NCBI GenBank assembly: GCA_949130495.1
Contig: OX422221.1
Coordinates: forward strand, 151,261,741 to 151,325,740
Length of the DNA: 64,000 bases
Source of the DNA: Sambucus nigra
Lineage: Eukaryota; Streptophyta; Magnoliopsida; Dipsacales; Adoxaceae
Direction: 5' to 3'
Both the position numbers and the translations under genes were made by a program. The notes under the pieces were generated by a model, which saw nothing but the letters and a program-made list of their open reading frames with translations, was not told the DNA's origin and did no database searches. Below are positions 11,061 to 21,849 of this stretch, piece after piece; positions within the stretch are counted from its first letter, which is position 1, and the number at the start of each line of letters is the position of its first letter.

Positions 11061-12269
11061 TCATCGTTTCTTCTGAGGATTGAATCTTTTGGGGTGAAGG
11101 GAACGATGGTGCGGGGTGCTTTTTTGGAAACCCGGGGGTGGGCTACTTAAAGATCGACCTCCACTACCCTGGTATTGACCTTTAGACCATGAAAAGTTGG
11201 GATGATCCTTCCAACCTGGATTGTACGAGTTGGAAAATGGGTCGTACTTCGGCTTGTTTTGATAGAGGGAGTTTGCTTGCTCGGTGAGAGCTTTATGGGT
11301 CGGAAGGGCGGGGCAACTTTCGACGAGGTGGACGAAACTATCGCAAAGTAAACACATAGGTGACCCTACATGTTGTACGGCGGCATGTGTGGCTCGATTA
11401 CCCTCTTTACTCATTTCCAAGGCTTCTAAACGAAGGGCCAAGGTGGCCACTTTGGCATCTAATTCAAAACCTTGTTCTTCTGGTTGAGCATTACCCTCAT
11501 TAATTGTGGTGGTCTTCGAATCCCGATGAGGTGCCCATCGTTGGGACTTTTGAGCAACTAATTCTAAAAACGACCATGCGTCGGCCTCACTCTTTTCTGT
11601 GAAATCTCCACTACACATAAGTTCAAGCATAGATCGAGTAGTGTAATCGAAACCCTCATATAAAATCTGAATTTGACGACCTAATTCGATGCCGTGATGA
11701 GGACATTACAGGATCAAGTCCTTGAATCTTTCCAGGTACATCCATAAAGTCTATCCCTTTTTTTGATTGAAAGTATTGATGGCATGATGTATTGTCGCCG
11801 TCTTTTGGTTAGGGAAAAACTTTTGCAAAAATTCAACATTCAACTGATTCCATGTAGTGATGGAATTTGGTTTAAGTGAGAGTAGCCACCTCTTAGCTTT
11901 GTCCTTCAAAGAAAATGGAAATAGTTTTAGTTTAACAATCTCATCGGTGAGTTGTTGTAACCTAATCGTTCCACAAATTTCTTCAAACTCACGCACATGG
12001 AGGTACGGGTCCTCCTTTTCTGTTCCTCGAAAGATGGGAAGTAAATGAATTATTCCCGACTTGAACTCGAAATTGTTTGCATTGTGTGGGGGAAGAAGTA
12101 TGCATGATGGTTGACTTGCCCTATTAGGATACAGGTAATCCTTTAGGGCACGAGTTGCTAGCTCATCTCCCATTTCGGTGAAAATCGAGGTGCTACCTAT
12201 AATAGTATCGAGAATACTAGACTCCACTCTAGCTAAATGACCCTTAGAATCTCGACACCAACCTAGCAT
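11061..12269 (-). pseudogene. gag of element B
   Basis: Two frames in the same phase, 11751-12269 and 11061-11630, with TAG and TAA between them (both explainable as CAG or CAA changed by C-to-T). The N-terminal frame has the capsid pattern (IHLLPIFRGTEKEDP, then LFPFSLKDKAKRWL, then FFPNQKT). The second has a zinc knuckle CLLCDSFVHLVESC (CX2CX4HX4C), then NPGWKDHPNFSW, a stretch common in Athila gag proteins. A frameshift near 11080-11090 moves the reading into the pol phase, so the original product was probably a single gag-pol. Confidence 0.8.
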
Positions 12270-14081
12270 ACACCGTAATCACTCGATTTTTTTTTAATAT
12301 ATTATTATTTTTTTATATATATAAAAAGCAAATAATTTGACACAGGACCACAAAATTCCTAAGCTAACACAAAGCAATTTGAGTTTATCTGAATTAGGTG
12401 AGGGGAAGTTCAATTTTTAAGATCTAGTTTCCCGAGATTATTCGACGACAATGGGTCTCCGAAATAATCTCCCTAATTAAAGAGCTCCTAATTCTTGATG
12501 AGGGAGAATTTAAAAGACGACCAACTCCGGACTATCGCCTCAATTACCAAATATTTCCTCCAGGTAGGTGGTCGGTACGAAGACTCATTAAAAATCACCA
12601 ATCCTAGTCAAGGTCAAAATGGCATCGATTTGAAAATTCCGTGTTTGGATTAGCTTTTAATCCTAGCCTTGAAAAGAATATGCCTATGAGCTATGTGACA
12701 CCCTATGGACAATGTCTAATATTTTTTAAATTAAAATTATGGCTTGGGTTATGCAGATGCTCGGGTAACTTAATGATCTGTGGGCCAACGAGGGGTGATT
12801 AAATCCCCACCTTATCTTAAAATTGGGTTTTGCCCTTAAGTCAACTTATGCACGTGCTTATTGAAATATGCGAAAATAGTTTCACGTAGGAGCACACAAG
12901 ACTTACCTCCGGCGTGGACTTTTCACGGTCACTTGTTTACGCCGGGTCGAAGTTTTATTTGACGTCGATCAGAGGGAAACGTCGCCTCCGTTTCAGTCAT
13001 CTCCGAGAGTACCTTGTGCGCGTGGCAAGATTGCACAAGTAACGTTAGCGCTTTTCCCACGGTTTCTTGCTTTTCAATTTTTTCTCTTTTCTCCTTTTTT
13101 TTTTTCGCCCCTTTTTTTTTCTCTTGTTTTTTTTTTCTGAAAAAGAACACAAAAAAAATACCAAGCGTAAAGTGCAAAAATTATTAAATACAAAAATACT
13201 TACGCATGCATTTACAAGGAATTTGTACACTAAAAAAAATAACAAATAATAACCAAAAACACACTATAAGAATGGAGGGGAAAAAAAATATAAATTATGC
13301 TACTGAAATGACCAAAAAAAAAAAATTCTAATTTTTTTTTTATTTTTATTATTATTATTTTTTTTTCTCTTTTTTTTTGTCAAATTACAGAAACACGAAA
13401 ATCTGGAAATTTCCCTGGAAAAAAAAATTAATTTCGAATTTTTCAAATTTTTTTAAGTACTTTTATGACAAACTAGTGTTAGAAACAACTAGTTTCTAAC
13501 AAAACATTTTAAATCTCTTTTTTTTTTTATTCATTAATTAAAAAAAACGAATCTGGAAATTTACATAAAAAAAAAATCTTTTTTTTTGTATTTTTGTGAT
13601 GAACTACTTTTATGACAAAACTAGTGTTAAAACAACTAGTTATTCATAAAAGACTTTAATTCTTTTTTTTTTTTTATACAAACACGAAAATCTGGAAATT
13701 TTCAAAAAAAATATATATATTATTTTCAAAATTCCCAAAATTCTAAGTACTTTTGTGACAAACTAGTGTAAAAAACAACTAGTTTCTCATAAAACACTTA
13801 AGGCTTCTTTTTTTTTTTTTTAACAAATTACATCAGTTTTGAAAAAAAATCCACGAAAAAAAAAATAATTACGAATTTTTACAAATATTTAGGTAATTTA
13901 TGACAAAATTAGTTTCAAAAACACTATTTAATCACAAAACACTTAACTTTGCTTTTTTTTTTTCTATATTCTGAAAATAAATAAAAAAATTGCTGCTGGA
14001 ATTTTGAACTTGTCGGATATTTCGTTTTTTTTTTTTAATAAAACTAGTCTGAAAATCAATATTCTTAAAATCGACCGAAAT
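12270..14081 (-). other. untranslated leader of element B with imperfect tandem repeats
   Basis: No coding frame is convincing. The stretch is rich in long A and T runs. At 13380-13990 about four units of roughly 130-150 bp recur. Each has a CACGAAAATCTGGAAATTT-like part, then a T-run, then a segment containing AACTAGTGTTAGAAACAACTAG in part, whose ACTAGT ends can pair. A long leader between primer site and gag is usual for Athila elements. Confidence 0.6.
13380..13990 (-). repeat. imperfect tandem repeats in the B leader
   Basis: The units share GACAAACTAGTG (near 13470, 13615 and 13758, diverged near 13901) followed by a variable ACTAGTT half-palindrome and a T-run. Unit length and identity vary. 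Confidence 0.55.
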
Positions 14082-14098
14082 CCCCGGCAACGGCGCCA
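14082..14098 (-). promoter_or_regulatory. primer binding site of element B (tRNA-Asp type)
   Basis: The plus strand reads CCCCGGCAACGGCGCCA, the 3' end of plant tRNA-Asp including CCA, so the minus-strand element RNA would present its exact complement. The adjacent LTR boundary (TG at 14105) lies six bases further. Confidence 0.85.
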
Positions 14099-14104
14099 AA
14101 AACT

Positions 14105-15021
14105 TGTTTTCAAATTTTAAAAGTTAAAATTACCGCAAGTGCACGCGCTATTGAAATATAGCGTGTGTAAGTACGGGTCAAACCCACAGAGATTTCGTCA
14201 ACTTATATAAAATATCGATTGTCCAACTAGACATATGAGTGTGTCAATGTGATTGAGTGATGGAACAAAATAAATAAATCAATGCGTGACACAAATTATC
14301 TAACAATAAAAATAAAGACGGAATAAACGAACAAGTACAAGAGATAATATAATGTGGAAGAATCTAGGACGTCGGTTCCGTTTGTCAATTTTAATTAAAT
14401 TAACACATCAACTTAATTTCGTACTTCCGAATTTATAACACAAAATATACCGACTCTCGTCGCGTACATTTCGGAGAATAAAACAATACATGCGCTCAAA
14501 ATATTTTAACGTCTCTTAAATTAGACACCATAAATCCCTATTCCCTCGAAAATATCATGTTTAAATTTTTTAACGTGTATTTAAGCATGAGGTATCAAAA
14601 CATCTAAGTGCAAGCATAACCCATCAAAAATGACAACTTTAAATTTTTTTAAAGCATGAATTTATAATTAATTCGTTGAGGTTTAAAAATACACTCTCGT
14701 GTAATTTTAAGCGAATACCGAATTTTTTATTTCAAATTAGAACACGTCGAAATATGTACGAAATTAAATTAAAATGCGTGGTTTAATTAGTCATGACAAA
14801 CATCACCTAAGTCCTAGTAATTAAACTACTCACACGACATAATTTACACACAAATATTGGAAGTTGAAAAAAATAATTTTCATTAATAAGTGTCAACTTA
14901 CAAAATTTCGGGTCCAATACTTGAATTACAATACACAATATGCTCCTCCAAAGTGTGCCTCCAAAATACTCTCTACACATTTTTTTTTCATCTCTCAAAT
15001 TGTGTCTTTTTTTTTCTTTTT
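14105..15021 (-). repeat. 5' LTR of element B, upstream part replaced
   Basis: Nearly identical to 15191-16110 (the downstream part of LTR C), and its last 320 bp also matches 5617-5935. In a T-rich tract near 15010 the LTR stops and the inverted tail begins, so U3 with its promoter is missing from this copy. Confidence 0.75.
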
Positions 15022-15167
15022 GTAATTATTTTTCTTCCAGGAAACATGTGTTGGAGAAAGTCCCTCATTACGGTAATATCTTTCATATCTTTCTCGCCTT
15101 TTCAATTTTTGTCTTGTACATTGAGGACAATGTAGATATTAGGTTTGGGGGTATTGAGGTCATTTTT
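15022..15167 (+). repeat. inverted copy of B's 3' tail between two LTR segments
   Basis: Reverse complement of 6629-6775 with about two mismatches over 140 bp. It contains the ACATTGAGGACAATGT stem-loop (15118-15133) and the G-rich tract. On the right it runs directly into a second primer binding site. The junction shares a CC(C)CGG-like microhomology with the sequence that follows the tract at 6625-6632. Confidence 0.8.
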
Positions 15168-15184
15168 CCCCGGTAACGGCGTCA
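15168..15184 (-). promoter_or_regulatory. second, degenerate tRNA-Asp primer binding site
   Basis: CCCCGGTAACGGCGTCA differs at two positions from the copy at 14082-14098. It lies six bases from the TG of LTR C. Confidence 0.75.
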
Positions 15185-15190
15185 AAAACT

Positions 15191-16295
15191 TGTTGTCAAG
15201 TTTTAAAAGTTAAAATTATCGCAAGTGCACGGGCTATTGAAATATAGCGTGTGTAGGTACGGGTCGAACTCACAGAGATTTCGTCAACTTTTATAAAATA
15301 TTGATTGTCCAACTAGACATATGAGTGTGTCAATGTGATTGAGTGATGGAACAAAATAAATAAATAAATGCGTGACACAAATTATCTAACAATAAAAATA
15401 AAGACGGAATAAACGAACAAGTACAAGAGATAATATTAAATGTGGAAGAATCTAGGACGTCGGTTCCGTTTGTCAATTTTAATTAAATTAACACATCAAC
15501 TTAATTTCGTACTTCCGAATTTATAACACAAAATATACCGACTCTCGTCGCGTACATTTCGGAGAATAAAACAATACATGCGCTCAAAATATTTTAACGT
15601 CTCTTAAATTAGACACCATAAATTCCTATTCCCTCGAAAATATCATGTTTAAATTTTTTAACGTGTATTTAAGCATGAGGTATCAAAACATCTAAGTGCA
15701 AGCATAACCCATCAAAAATGACAACTTTAAATTTTTTTTAAAGCATGAATTTATAATTAATTCGTTGAGGTTTAAAAATACACTCTCGTGTAATTTTAAG
15801 CGAATACCGAATTTTTTATTTCAAATTAGAACACGTCGAAATATGTACGAAATTAAATTAACATGCGTGGTTTAATTAGTCATGACAAACATCACCTAAG
15901 TCCTAGTAATTAAACTACTCACACGACATAATTGACACACAAATATTGCAAGCTGAAAAAAATAATTTTCATTAATAAATGTCAACTTACAAAATTTCGG
16001 TCCAATACTTGAATTACAATGCACAATATACTCCTCCAAAGTGTGCCTCCAAAATACTCTCTACACAATTTTTTTTTATCTCTCAAAGTGTGTCTTTTTT
16101 TTTTCTTTTTCTTTCACTCCCCTAGTCCCACAATGTCCAAGTCCTCCATTTATAAGAAGAAAAAAAAACTCCACACGGAAGGAAATAGGGGAATGATGGA
16201 GTAAAATCATGGGGGTCGTGTGGTGATGGGATGTAGAAAAATAGTGGGGTTAATGGAGTGATATACTGGATCAAAGTCGTGGTGTAATGGGATAT

Positions 16296-16328
<33 letters not shown>

Positions 16329-17075
16329 GTATATATTCGCCAAAAAGATAAGGTCAGGGAGGAGTCGAACCCCTGACCTCACTTATGCATGCCAAGAGTC
16401 CAGCCATTAAGCTAACTTTCATCTTTGTTTATAATATGCCTCCAATTATATTTAACATCTTATTAAATCCCAAATTTCATAATTTGCACAATAGCTCAAA
16501 TCACCATAACTTCTTCATTCGGAGCTCGATTAACATGCCGTTTGAACCGACGTGACCCTCATTTCGGTGCCAACAATATTTCAGTAGTGTCCAGGTCTCG
16601 GGATTGACTTTGGGCATTGACCCGGGGCTTTGACTTTGACTTTCTTTTGAATTCAAACTTTGCACGGCCATAACTTCTTCGTTTCAACTCCGATTGATAC
16701 GCCGTTTGAGCCAAGGCGTCCCTTGATTCAAGGCCTTCAATTTCCATGGTTGGTCTGAGTCCGAAATCAGCCATTTGAATTTACAATTTTGCCCCTGAAG
16801 GTGCGTAAGTGACCTTTTCATGCTCAATTTGCGTCCGGACTTCACCGCTCTCTTTTTAAACCTGTTAATACTCAAAAACAAACTTGCACAAGAAATTATC
16901 AATATAAGATGTGAGCTTGAAGTTCCCAAAATTGCATTATTAACCCCATTTATTCTTAAATTTGTATTTTTCTATAAAATAGCAAAAATAACTCTAAAAG
17001 CTCTTTATTAATGATATAACGAGACTAACAAGTCCTAGATTTGGGTATAAATGATACAAAATAATGCACTCATCA
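15191..17075 (-). repeat. LTR C (about 1885 bp), mosaic relative of the B LTR
   Basis: Begins TGTTGTCAAG on the plus strand and ends CATCA at the target duplication; on the minus strand it starts TGATGAGTGCATTA. Its first 905 bp match the B LTR downstream part, while 16100-17075 does not match B's U3 (5940-6602). It contains a (TA)n run at 16296-16335 and a tRNA-like segment at 16351-16420. Confidence 0.7.
16351..16420 (-). other. tRNA/SINE-like pol III promoter within LTR C
   Basis: On the minus strand, TAGCTTAATGG (16404-16414) fits the A box TRGYNNANNGG and GGTTCGACTCC (16361-16371) fits the B box GWTCRANNC, with 32 nt between them, normal for tRNA genes and SINEs. A (TA)n run lies directly downstream, like a SINE tail. 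There is no clean cloverleaf, so I do not call a functional tRNA. Confidence 0.55.
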
Positions 17076-17084
17076 ATGGAATTA
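17076..17084 (+). repeat. right copy of the duplication flanking B/C
   Basis: ATGGAATTA, matching 5611-5619; element A resumes here with WNYSQMEGI, continuing the reading broken at 5610. Confidence 0.7.
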
Positions 17085-18060
17085 CTCACAAATGGAAGGG
17101 ATAAATGGAGAAGTAAGTTAGCACAAGCTTAACGTTATGCCTTCAGCCATACTGATGAAACAATCCATTAGAACTTATAATCATGGGTTGGACCTGAAGA
17201 TCAAGGAAGAAGTACAATGATTACTAGGAACACGGTTCATTAATATGACACAACACACATTTCGGTTGTTAAGCATCATCCTAGTGGGGAAGAAGGAGAA
17301 GAATCATATAAGAATTTGTGTGGACTTCAGGGATTTGAACAGATCTTGCTCGAAAGATGAGTTTCCTCTGCCCTCCATTAATAACTTTATTGATACAACT
17401 GGTGGACATGAAATGTACAACTTCATGGATGGGTATGTAGGTTACAACCAGATCAAGATGGACCTAATAGGCACAGAGAAAACGGCGTTTAGGACCCCTC
17501 TAGGCAAATTCATGTACAAAGTCATGCCTTTTGGGTTAAAGAATGTTGAGGCAACATATCAAAGGACGATGACGGCCATTTTTCATGATTTTTTTCATTA
17601 GTTTTTGGAATTTTATGTGGATGATTTTATCATCAAGTCTAAGAAGGAAGAGTCCCATCTGAATGATCTGAGAAAGGTGTTCATTCAGTGTAGAAAGTAC
17701 AAGCTAAAGATGAACCCGCTAAAGTCTGCTTTCGGGGTTACAAGTGGAAAGTTCCTGCATTTTGTGGTAGATGTCGGGAGTGCAGATGGACCAGGACAAG
17801 GAACGAGAAATACTGGAGATGCCATCTCCTAGAACGACAAAGGAGCTCAAAAGTTTCGTCAATAAAGCTTCCTACCTTAGGAGATTTATTCCAGGGCTAG
17901 ACGAAATAACTCACCCACTGATAGAGCTGTTGCGAAAGGGCACGAGGTTCAAATAGGAGGAATCTCACCAAGAATCTCTCACTAAGTTGAAGAAGATTCT
18001 CACTTCCCCACAAACGATAATTCTTCCTAGGGGAAGGGATGCCATTGTAACTCTAAATGA
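17085..18060 (+). pseudogene. reverse transcriptase of element A
   Basis: Frame 17245-17601 carries RICVDFRDLNRSCSKDEFPL, then FMDGYVGYNQIKM and PFGLKNVEATYQR. After a TAG at 17600 the frame at 17605 continues with the catalytic FYVDDFIIKSKK. A frameshift near 17770-17790 moves to 17771-17956, which reads as RT thumb/connection (TTKELKSFVNKASYLRRFIPG). Residues DG and YVDD of the active site survive, but the gene has at least one stop and one frameshift. From 18060 to about 18350 a decayed first RNase H region follows with many stops. Confidence 0.75.
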
Positions 18061-18483
18061 AATATACATAAAGGTATGTTGGATCTATTCTGGCATAGGA
18101 AATCGATAGGGGAGAGAGTTCAATCAACTACCTGAGAAAGATCATACATGGACCAAAGGCAACGTACAGTAGTATAGAAAGACATTATTTAGCCTTAGTG
18201 TTTGTAGTACAAAACTATAGACATTATATGCTATCTTTCATGATTCACAATGTGACAACATGTGACCTAATTAAGTTTTTGTTGGCAAGAACTATTTTTA
18301 TTGGAAGAGAAGTTAGGTGGTTCCTCATTCTTTCAGAATATTACATAAAATGTGTGGGTCCCTCGTGCGATCAAAAGACATGCGTATGCTTATTTATTGG
18401 CAATTTTCCCATCTGGGGTATTTGAGCTACCCTGAGAGAGCATTCCAGGGGATGACTTGTAGGTAAATTTTCTAGATTCTAAC

Positions 18484-18770
18484 CTTGAAGAATGGATGAT
18501 GCAGTTCGATGGTTCTTCAGTGGAAAAGTAAGGAGGGGCAGGGGTCATCCTTTATAAAGGGAAGGAATAATTTTGCCTTTCCTACAAGTTAAATTTCATT
18601 TTCTCTAACAATAAAGCAGAGTATGAAGTATTTGTACTGGGGCTGCTAGAGGCCCTCCAAAGGGGCATTCATTCACAGTACATCAAAGGTGATTCGAACT
18701 TAGTGGTTCAACAAGTGAATGTGGAATATGCACTAAAACACCTCACTCTAGCGCCTTATATAACGATCAA
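18484..18770 (+). pseudogene. archaeal-type (second) RNase H of element A
   Basis: Translation gives MQFDGSSVEK near 18500, SNNKAEYEVFVLGLLEAL near 18603 and IKGDSNLVVQQVN near 18690. This Asp-Glu-Asp series has the spacing of the archaeal-type RNase H that Tat-lineage elements carry besides their ordinary RNase H. A stop (TAA at about 18529) and others break it. Confidence 0.65.
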
Positions 18771-19489
18771 TCAATGACTGATCAACTAGTTCCACGAGGT
18801 CAAGATAAGAAGGCATCCTAGAATGATGCATAGACATATTGATGCCTATGCCACCATTTCTCAAAATATGCCTCTAAAAACCGACATACTACTGTGGTGA
18901 TACAATGGAGAACAACCCCCTCTATTATGCAATCGATCTTACCAATGGAACACGATTTGGATTGGAAGGGAGAGATCAAGAAACAGTTGGAGTCTGGAGA
19001 AGGAAAGATGGAACTAAAAGAGCTAGCGCTGTACTTTTCCAATTAGGGAAACCTCTACTTTAGGAATGTGGGAGGATGGTTTTCATGATGCGTTGGGCCA
19101 AAAGAAGAAAAATAGAGGTAAAAAAACACATGACGAACACTACGAAACAATTGAGACCCCTCTATACAGAAGAATTCAAAGGCAGGAATACTTCTGGATG
19201 ACGATGAAGCAGGATACAGCAGAGTTACAGTGAAGGTGGAATAAATGTCAACTTTTCTTTTAGGTAGCTTAATACCACTTCGTTGAGGCTCAGAAAAACT
19301 AGAGGCAACCTTAGATTTATTTTATCAAAGACGGAGTTATTCCTATGAAGAAAATAGATGCAATGGAACTCAAGTGAAGGACCCCCCGATTTTACGTCCA
19401 GGATGATTCGTTCTATCGTAGAGGTTACTTCAACAAACCATTGAGATGCATCACAAAGGAGGAGGCAACAGGAGTTTTGAAATAAGCTC

Positions 19490-20500
19490 ACGATCTAGCT
19501 CACATTTGAGGGGCAAAGCTATATGACCAGTTAATAACCTTGGGTTATTATTGGCCAACTATGGAGAAGAATGTTACTGAGTTTGTACGAAAATGCAAGG
19601 CATTCCAACTACATGGAAGCATTATCCATTCTCCTTAGATGGACTTACACTCTTTAGCCACTCTTTACCCATTTTATACTTGGGTGTTTGACCTAGTAGG
19701 GGCAATACACAAATCTTTGAGGGGAAAGATTTGGATACGTGTGGCGACAGAATGTTTTACAAAGTGGGCTGAGGCGATACCACTCAGAAGAGCAACCGTA
19801 GGTGTTCATCAGAGAGTACATTATTTATTGGTTTGGGATTCCAAAGTTTCTCTTCTCCAATAATAGGACCCCATTCGTCAACAAATAAGTAACGATGCTT
19901 ACAGAGAGATACTTCATCGTCCATCATACCTCAACGGTGGCATATCCTAAAGGCAATGGTCAAGCCGAAGAAACTAATAAGACCTTGGTAAACATCTTAG
20001 CCAAGACGATGGAAGACTTCCTATGATCGTGGGATGATAAGATTCCAGCAGTCATGTGGGCCTATCAAATGAGAAAGAGGAATCCTAGAGGTTATACCCC
20101 GTTCTCACTTGTGTTTAGGGTCGAAGCAATTCTGTCAGTGGAGCTAGAAGTTCTTTCGATAAGATATGCCTTGCGAAGAAGCATTCTCCCTCATAACATA
20201 CATGTATAGTTAAAAGCACTAGATGAGCACATGGATAATATGATGCAACACTTCTAAATGTACACGAAGAAACTTTATAGGTATATGACAACTTTGTGAG
20301 GCCAAGAAAATTTGTAAAGGGGACTTAGTTTTAAAGGCATCAGTGAAGCACATTCGGGGGCTCCCATTGCTTAAATTTTCTACGAATTAGGAAGGACCTT
20401 TCAATATAAAGGAGGCTCATAATTCAGGTTACTGTTTAATTTCAAAGATGGAAGAAGATAAACCTTTTAAGATTAACAACAAATGGTTTATTTAAATGAG
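19490..20500 (+). pseudogene. integrase of element A
   Basis: A zinc-finger remnant (LGYYWPTMEKN at 19537, then Cys-Lys-Ala) is followed by core motifs WVFDLVGAI (19681), then FGIPKFLFSNNRTPF near 19835, and GNGQAEETNKTLVNILA near 19957. The second catalytic Asp is Asn in this copy (SNN where SDN is usual). The frame is broken by several stops. A C-terminal VKGDLVLK stretch near 20313 and GPFNIKEAHNSGYCLI near 20397 end the protein. Confidence 0.7.
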
Positions 20501-21570
20501 TAACCTCAGATAGAGATTTATTTTTGTTAAAGTTATGTTGCGATTTATTGTATGCGTTATCTCTTTTGTAATGAGACGAAAAAGGAAGAATTTTCTTGTA
20601 AATTGTAAGAGTTTGAACTTTGCAATAAAGATAAGTCTTGCATCAAACTAACACACGATGACAAATTACTATATCTTTCATTGATATGACTTGTAAAGAT
20701 TTCAAAATTGGAAACTATTGCATAATAATTACATTTAGTATAAATAAAAAGAAGATTTTCAAATACAAAAGAAGGGACTTCTAGCCCAGAAGAAACCACA
20801 TATCAGGTTGGGATAAGAAGTCCCCAGGTAAGCTCGAAGAAGCTTCGAAGAATGTCCATTAATCAGCAAGGCAGCGTTCAAGTCTGGTTTGTACCTGAGC
20901 TCTTTCGATTAAAAAATTTTCCCATTCTAGCTTGTCCCTTGATAAATCTTCTTAGGCAACCCTCACCCTATCATTGGTTGCCACTAACAGAAGGGTCAAT
21001 TCTATCACCCCTTCTTCTCAGAGCGTTGACCCACTACCTCTTTTGGATAGAGTTCCCCCTAGCTTTCCAACTGATGGCTCTTTATAAGTTTCATGTGTCT
21101 AATCATCCAATTCAGTTGGAAGACATCTTTGACCATCTACTCCAAACTTCCTAAGTGGTGGTTGATGAGTGCCCTGATAAGATTGGATGTTGGAGTTTTG
21201 ACGACCTCAGTAATAACGATCGTCAGAGCTTGGAACCTATGGATCATCACCATCACGTTGGAGCGCACACAATCAACGGTGAAAGTTTAAGGACGGTGCT
21301 AGGCAATCAGTTCGATGATAGATCGGTCGCATGTAAGAATTTAAGGACCGTCAGACAGAACTCATGAGGAGCTATGTCTGGGAGAGAACCCTCATATCCT
21401 GACTTGCTGTCCTTTGACACGTTTATAGTTGAACCAAGGTCATCATGGCTTGAGTCCTCAGAGGGTGGGATACACGAATTCAACAGCCGAGGGATCATGT
21501 AGAGCTAGTGTTTGGATAATGGAAGGTTCCCTTACGACCTGCAAAGTGATGAAGAAAAAATGAGCTAACG
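20500..21570. other. noncoding part of element A between pol and repeats
   Basis: No domain is recognised in either strand. Short frames here (for example 20852-21154) lack any motif and look like chance. This is the 3' untranslated zone of A. Confidence 0.4.
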
Positions 21571-21573
21571 AAA

Positions 21574-21838
21574 AAAAATTAACAAGTGGTTTTCTCGTTA
21601 AGTTTGCGTTATAGGATGAGTTGACAGAAATATCTTAACAAGTGATTTTCAATGTTAAGTCACCGTTATAGGTGGAGTTGATGAAAAAAAATCTTAACAA
21701 GTGATTTTCATTGCTAAGTCACCATTACAGGTGGAGTTGATGGAAAAATCTTAACAAGTGGTTTTCATTGATAAGTCACTGTTATTAGTGGAGTTTGATA
21801 TTTTTTTTTAACAGGTGTTTTTTTATTGTTAAAATTAT
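21574..21838 (+). repeat. tandem repeat in A's 3' region, about five 58-62 bp units
   Basis: Units start with TTAACAAGTGATTTTC or a close variant at about 21578, 21634, 21693, 21750 and 21808. Each continues through AAGTCACCGTTATAGG-like and TGGAGTTGATG-like parts. The last unit is degenerate and partial. Confidence 0.75.
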
Positions 21839-21849
21839 CCCGAAGGCAT

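Larger units (their letters stand above)
5620..17075 (-). mobile_element. composite Athila-like insertion (elements B plus C) nested in A
   Basis: On the minus strand from right to left: LTR C (17075-15191), a degenerate primer binding site (15184-15168), an inverted copy of B's 3' tail (15022-15167), a 3'-half LTR (15021-14105), a good primer binding site (14098-14082), a leader, gag, protease, RT, RNase H, integrase, polypurine tract, and a 3' LTR cut short at 5620. The RT has the FMDDFSVFG box and the protease DLGAS, and the primer site matches the tRNA-Asp 3' end. These three together point to the Athila lineage. No env-like ORF lies between integrase and the polypurine tract. The whole block is flanked by ATGGAA(TTA). 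Confidence 0.8.

Noticed and set aside
14082..14098. tRNA-Asp gene fragment
   Set aside because: Only the last 17 nt match, at the exact place of a primer binding site; it is the complement of the element's primer site.
16346..16425. Functional tRNA gene in LTR C
   Set aside because: A and B boxes are present, but I could not form the acceptor and anticodon stems of a cloverleaf; SINE-like origin fits better.
5611..17084. 9-bp duplication as evidence for a Mutator-like transposon
   Set aside because: The inserted ends are LTR sequence; three of the nine bases can come from LTR microhomology, leaving about six, which fits an LTR element.
20852..21154. 100-codon plus-strand frame in A's 3' region
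   Set aside because: No motif, start context or relative in D; within known decayed noncoding sequence.
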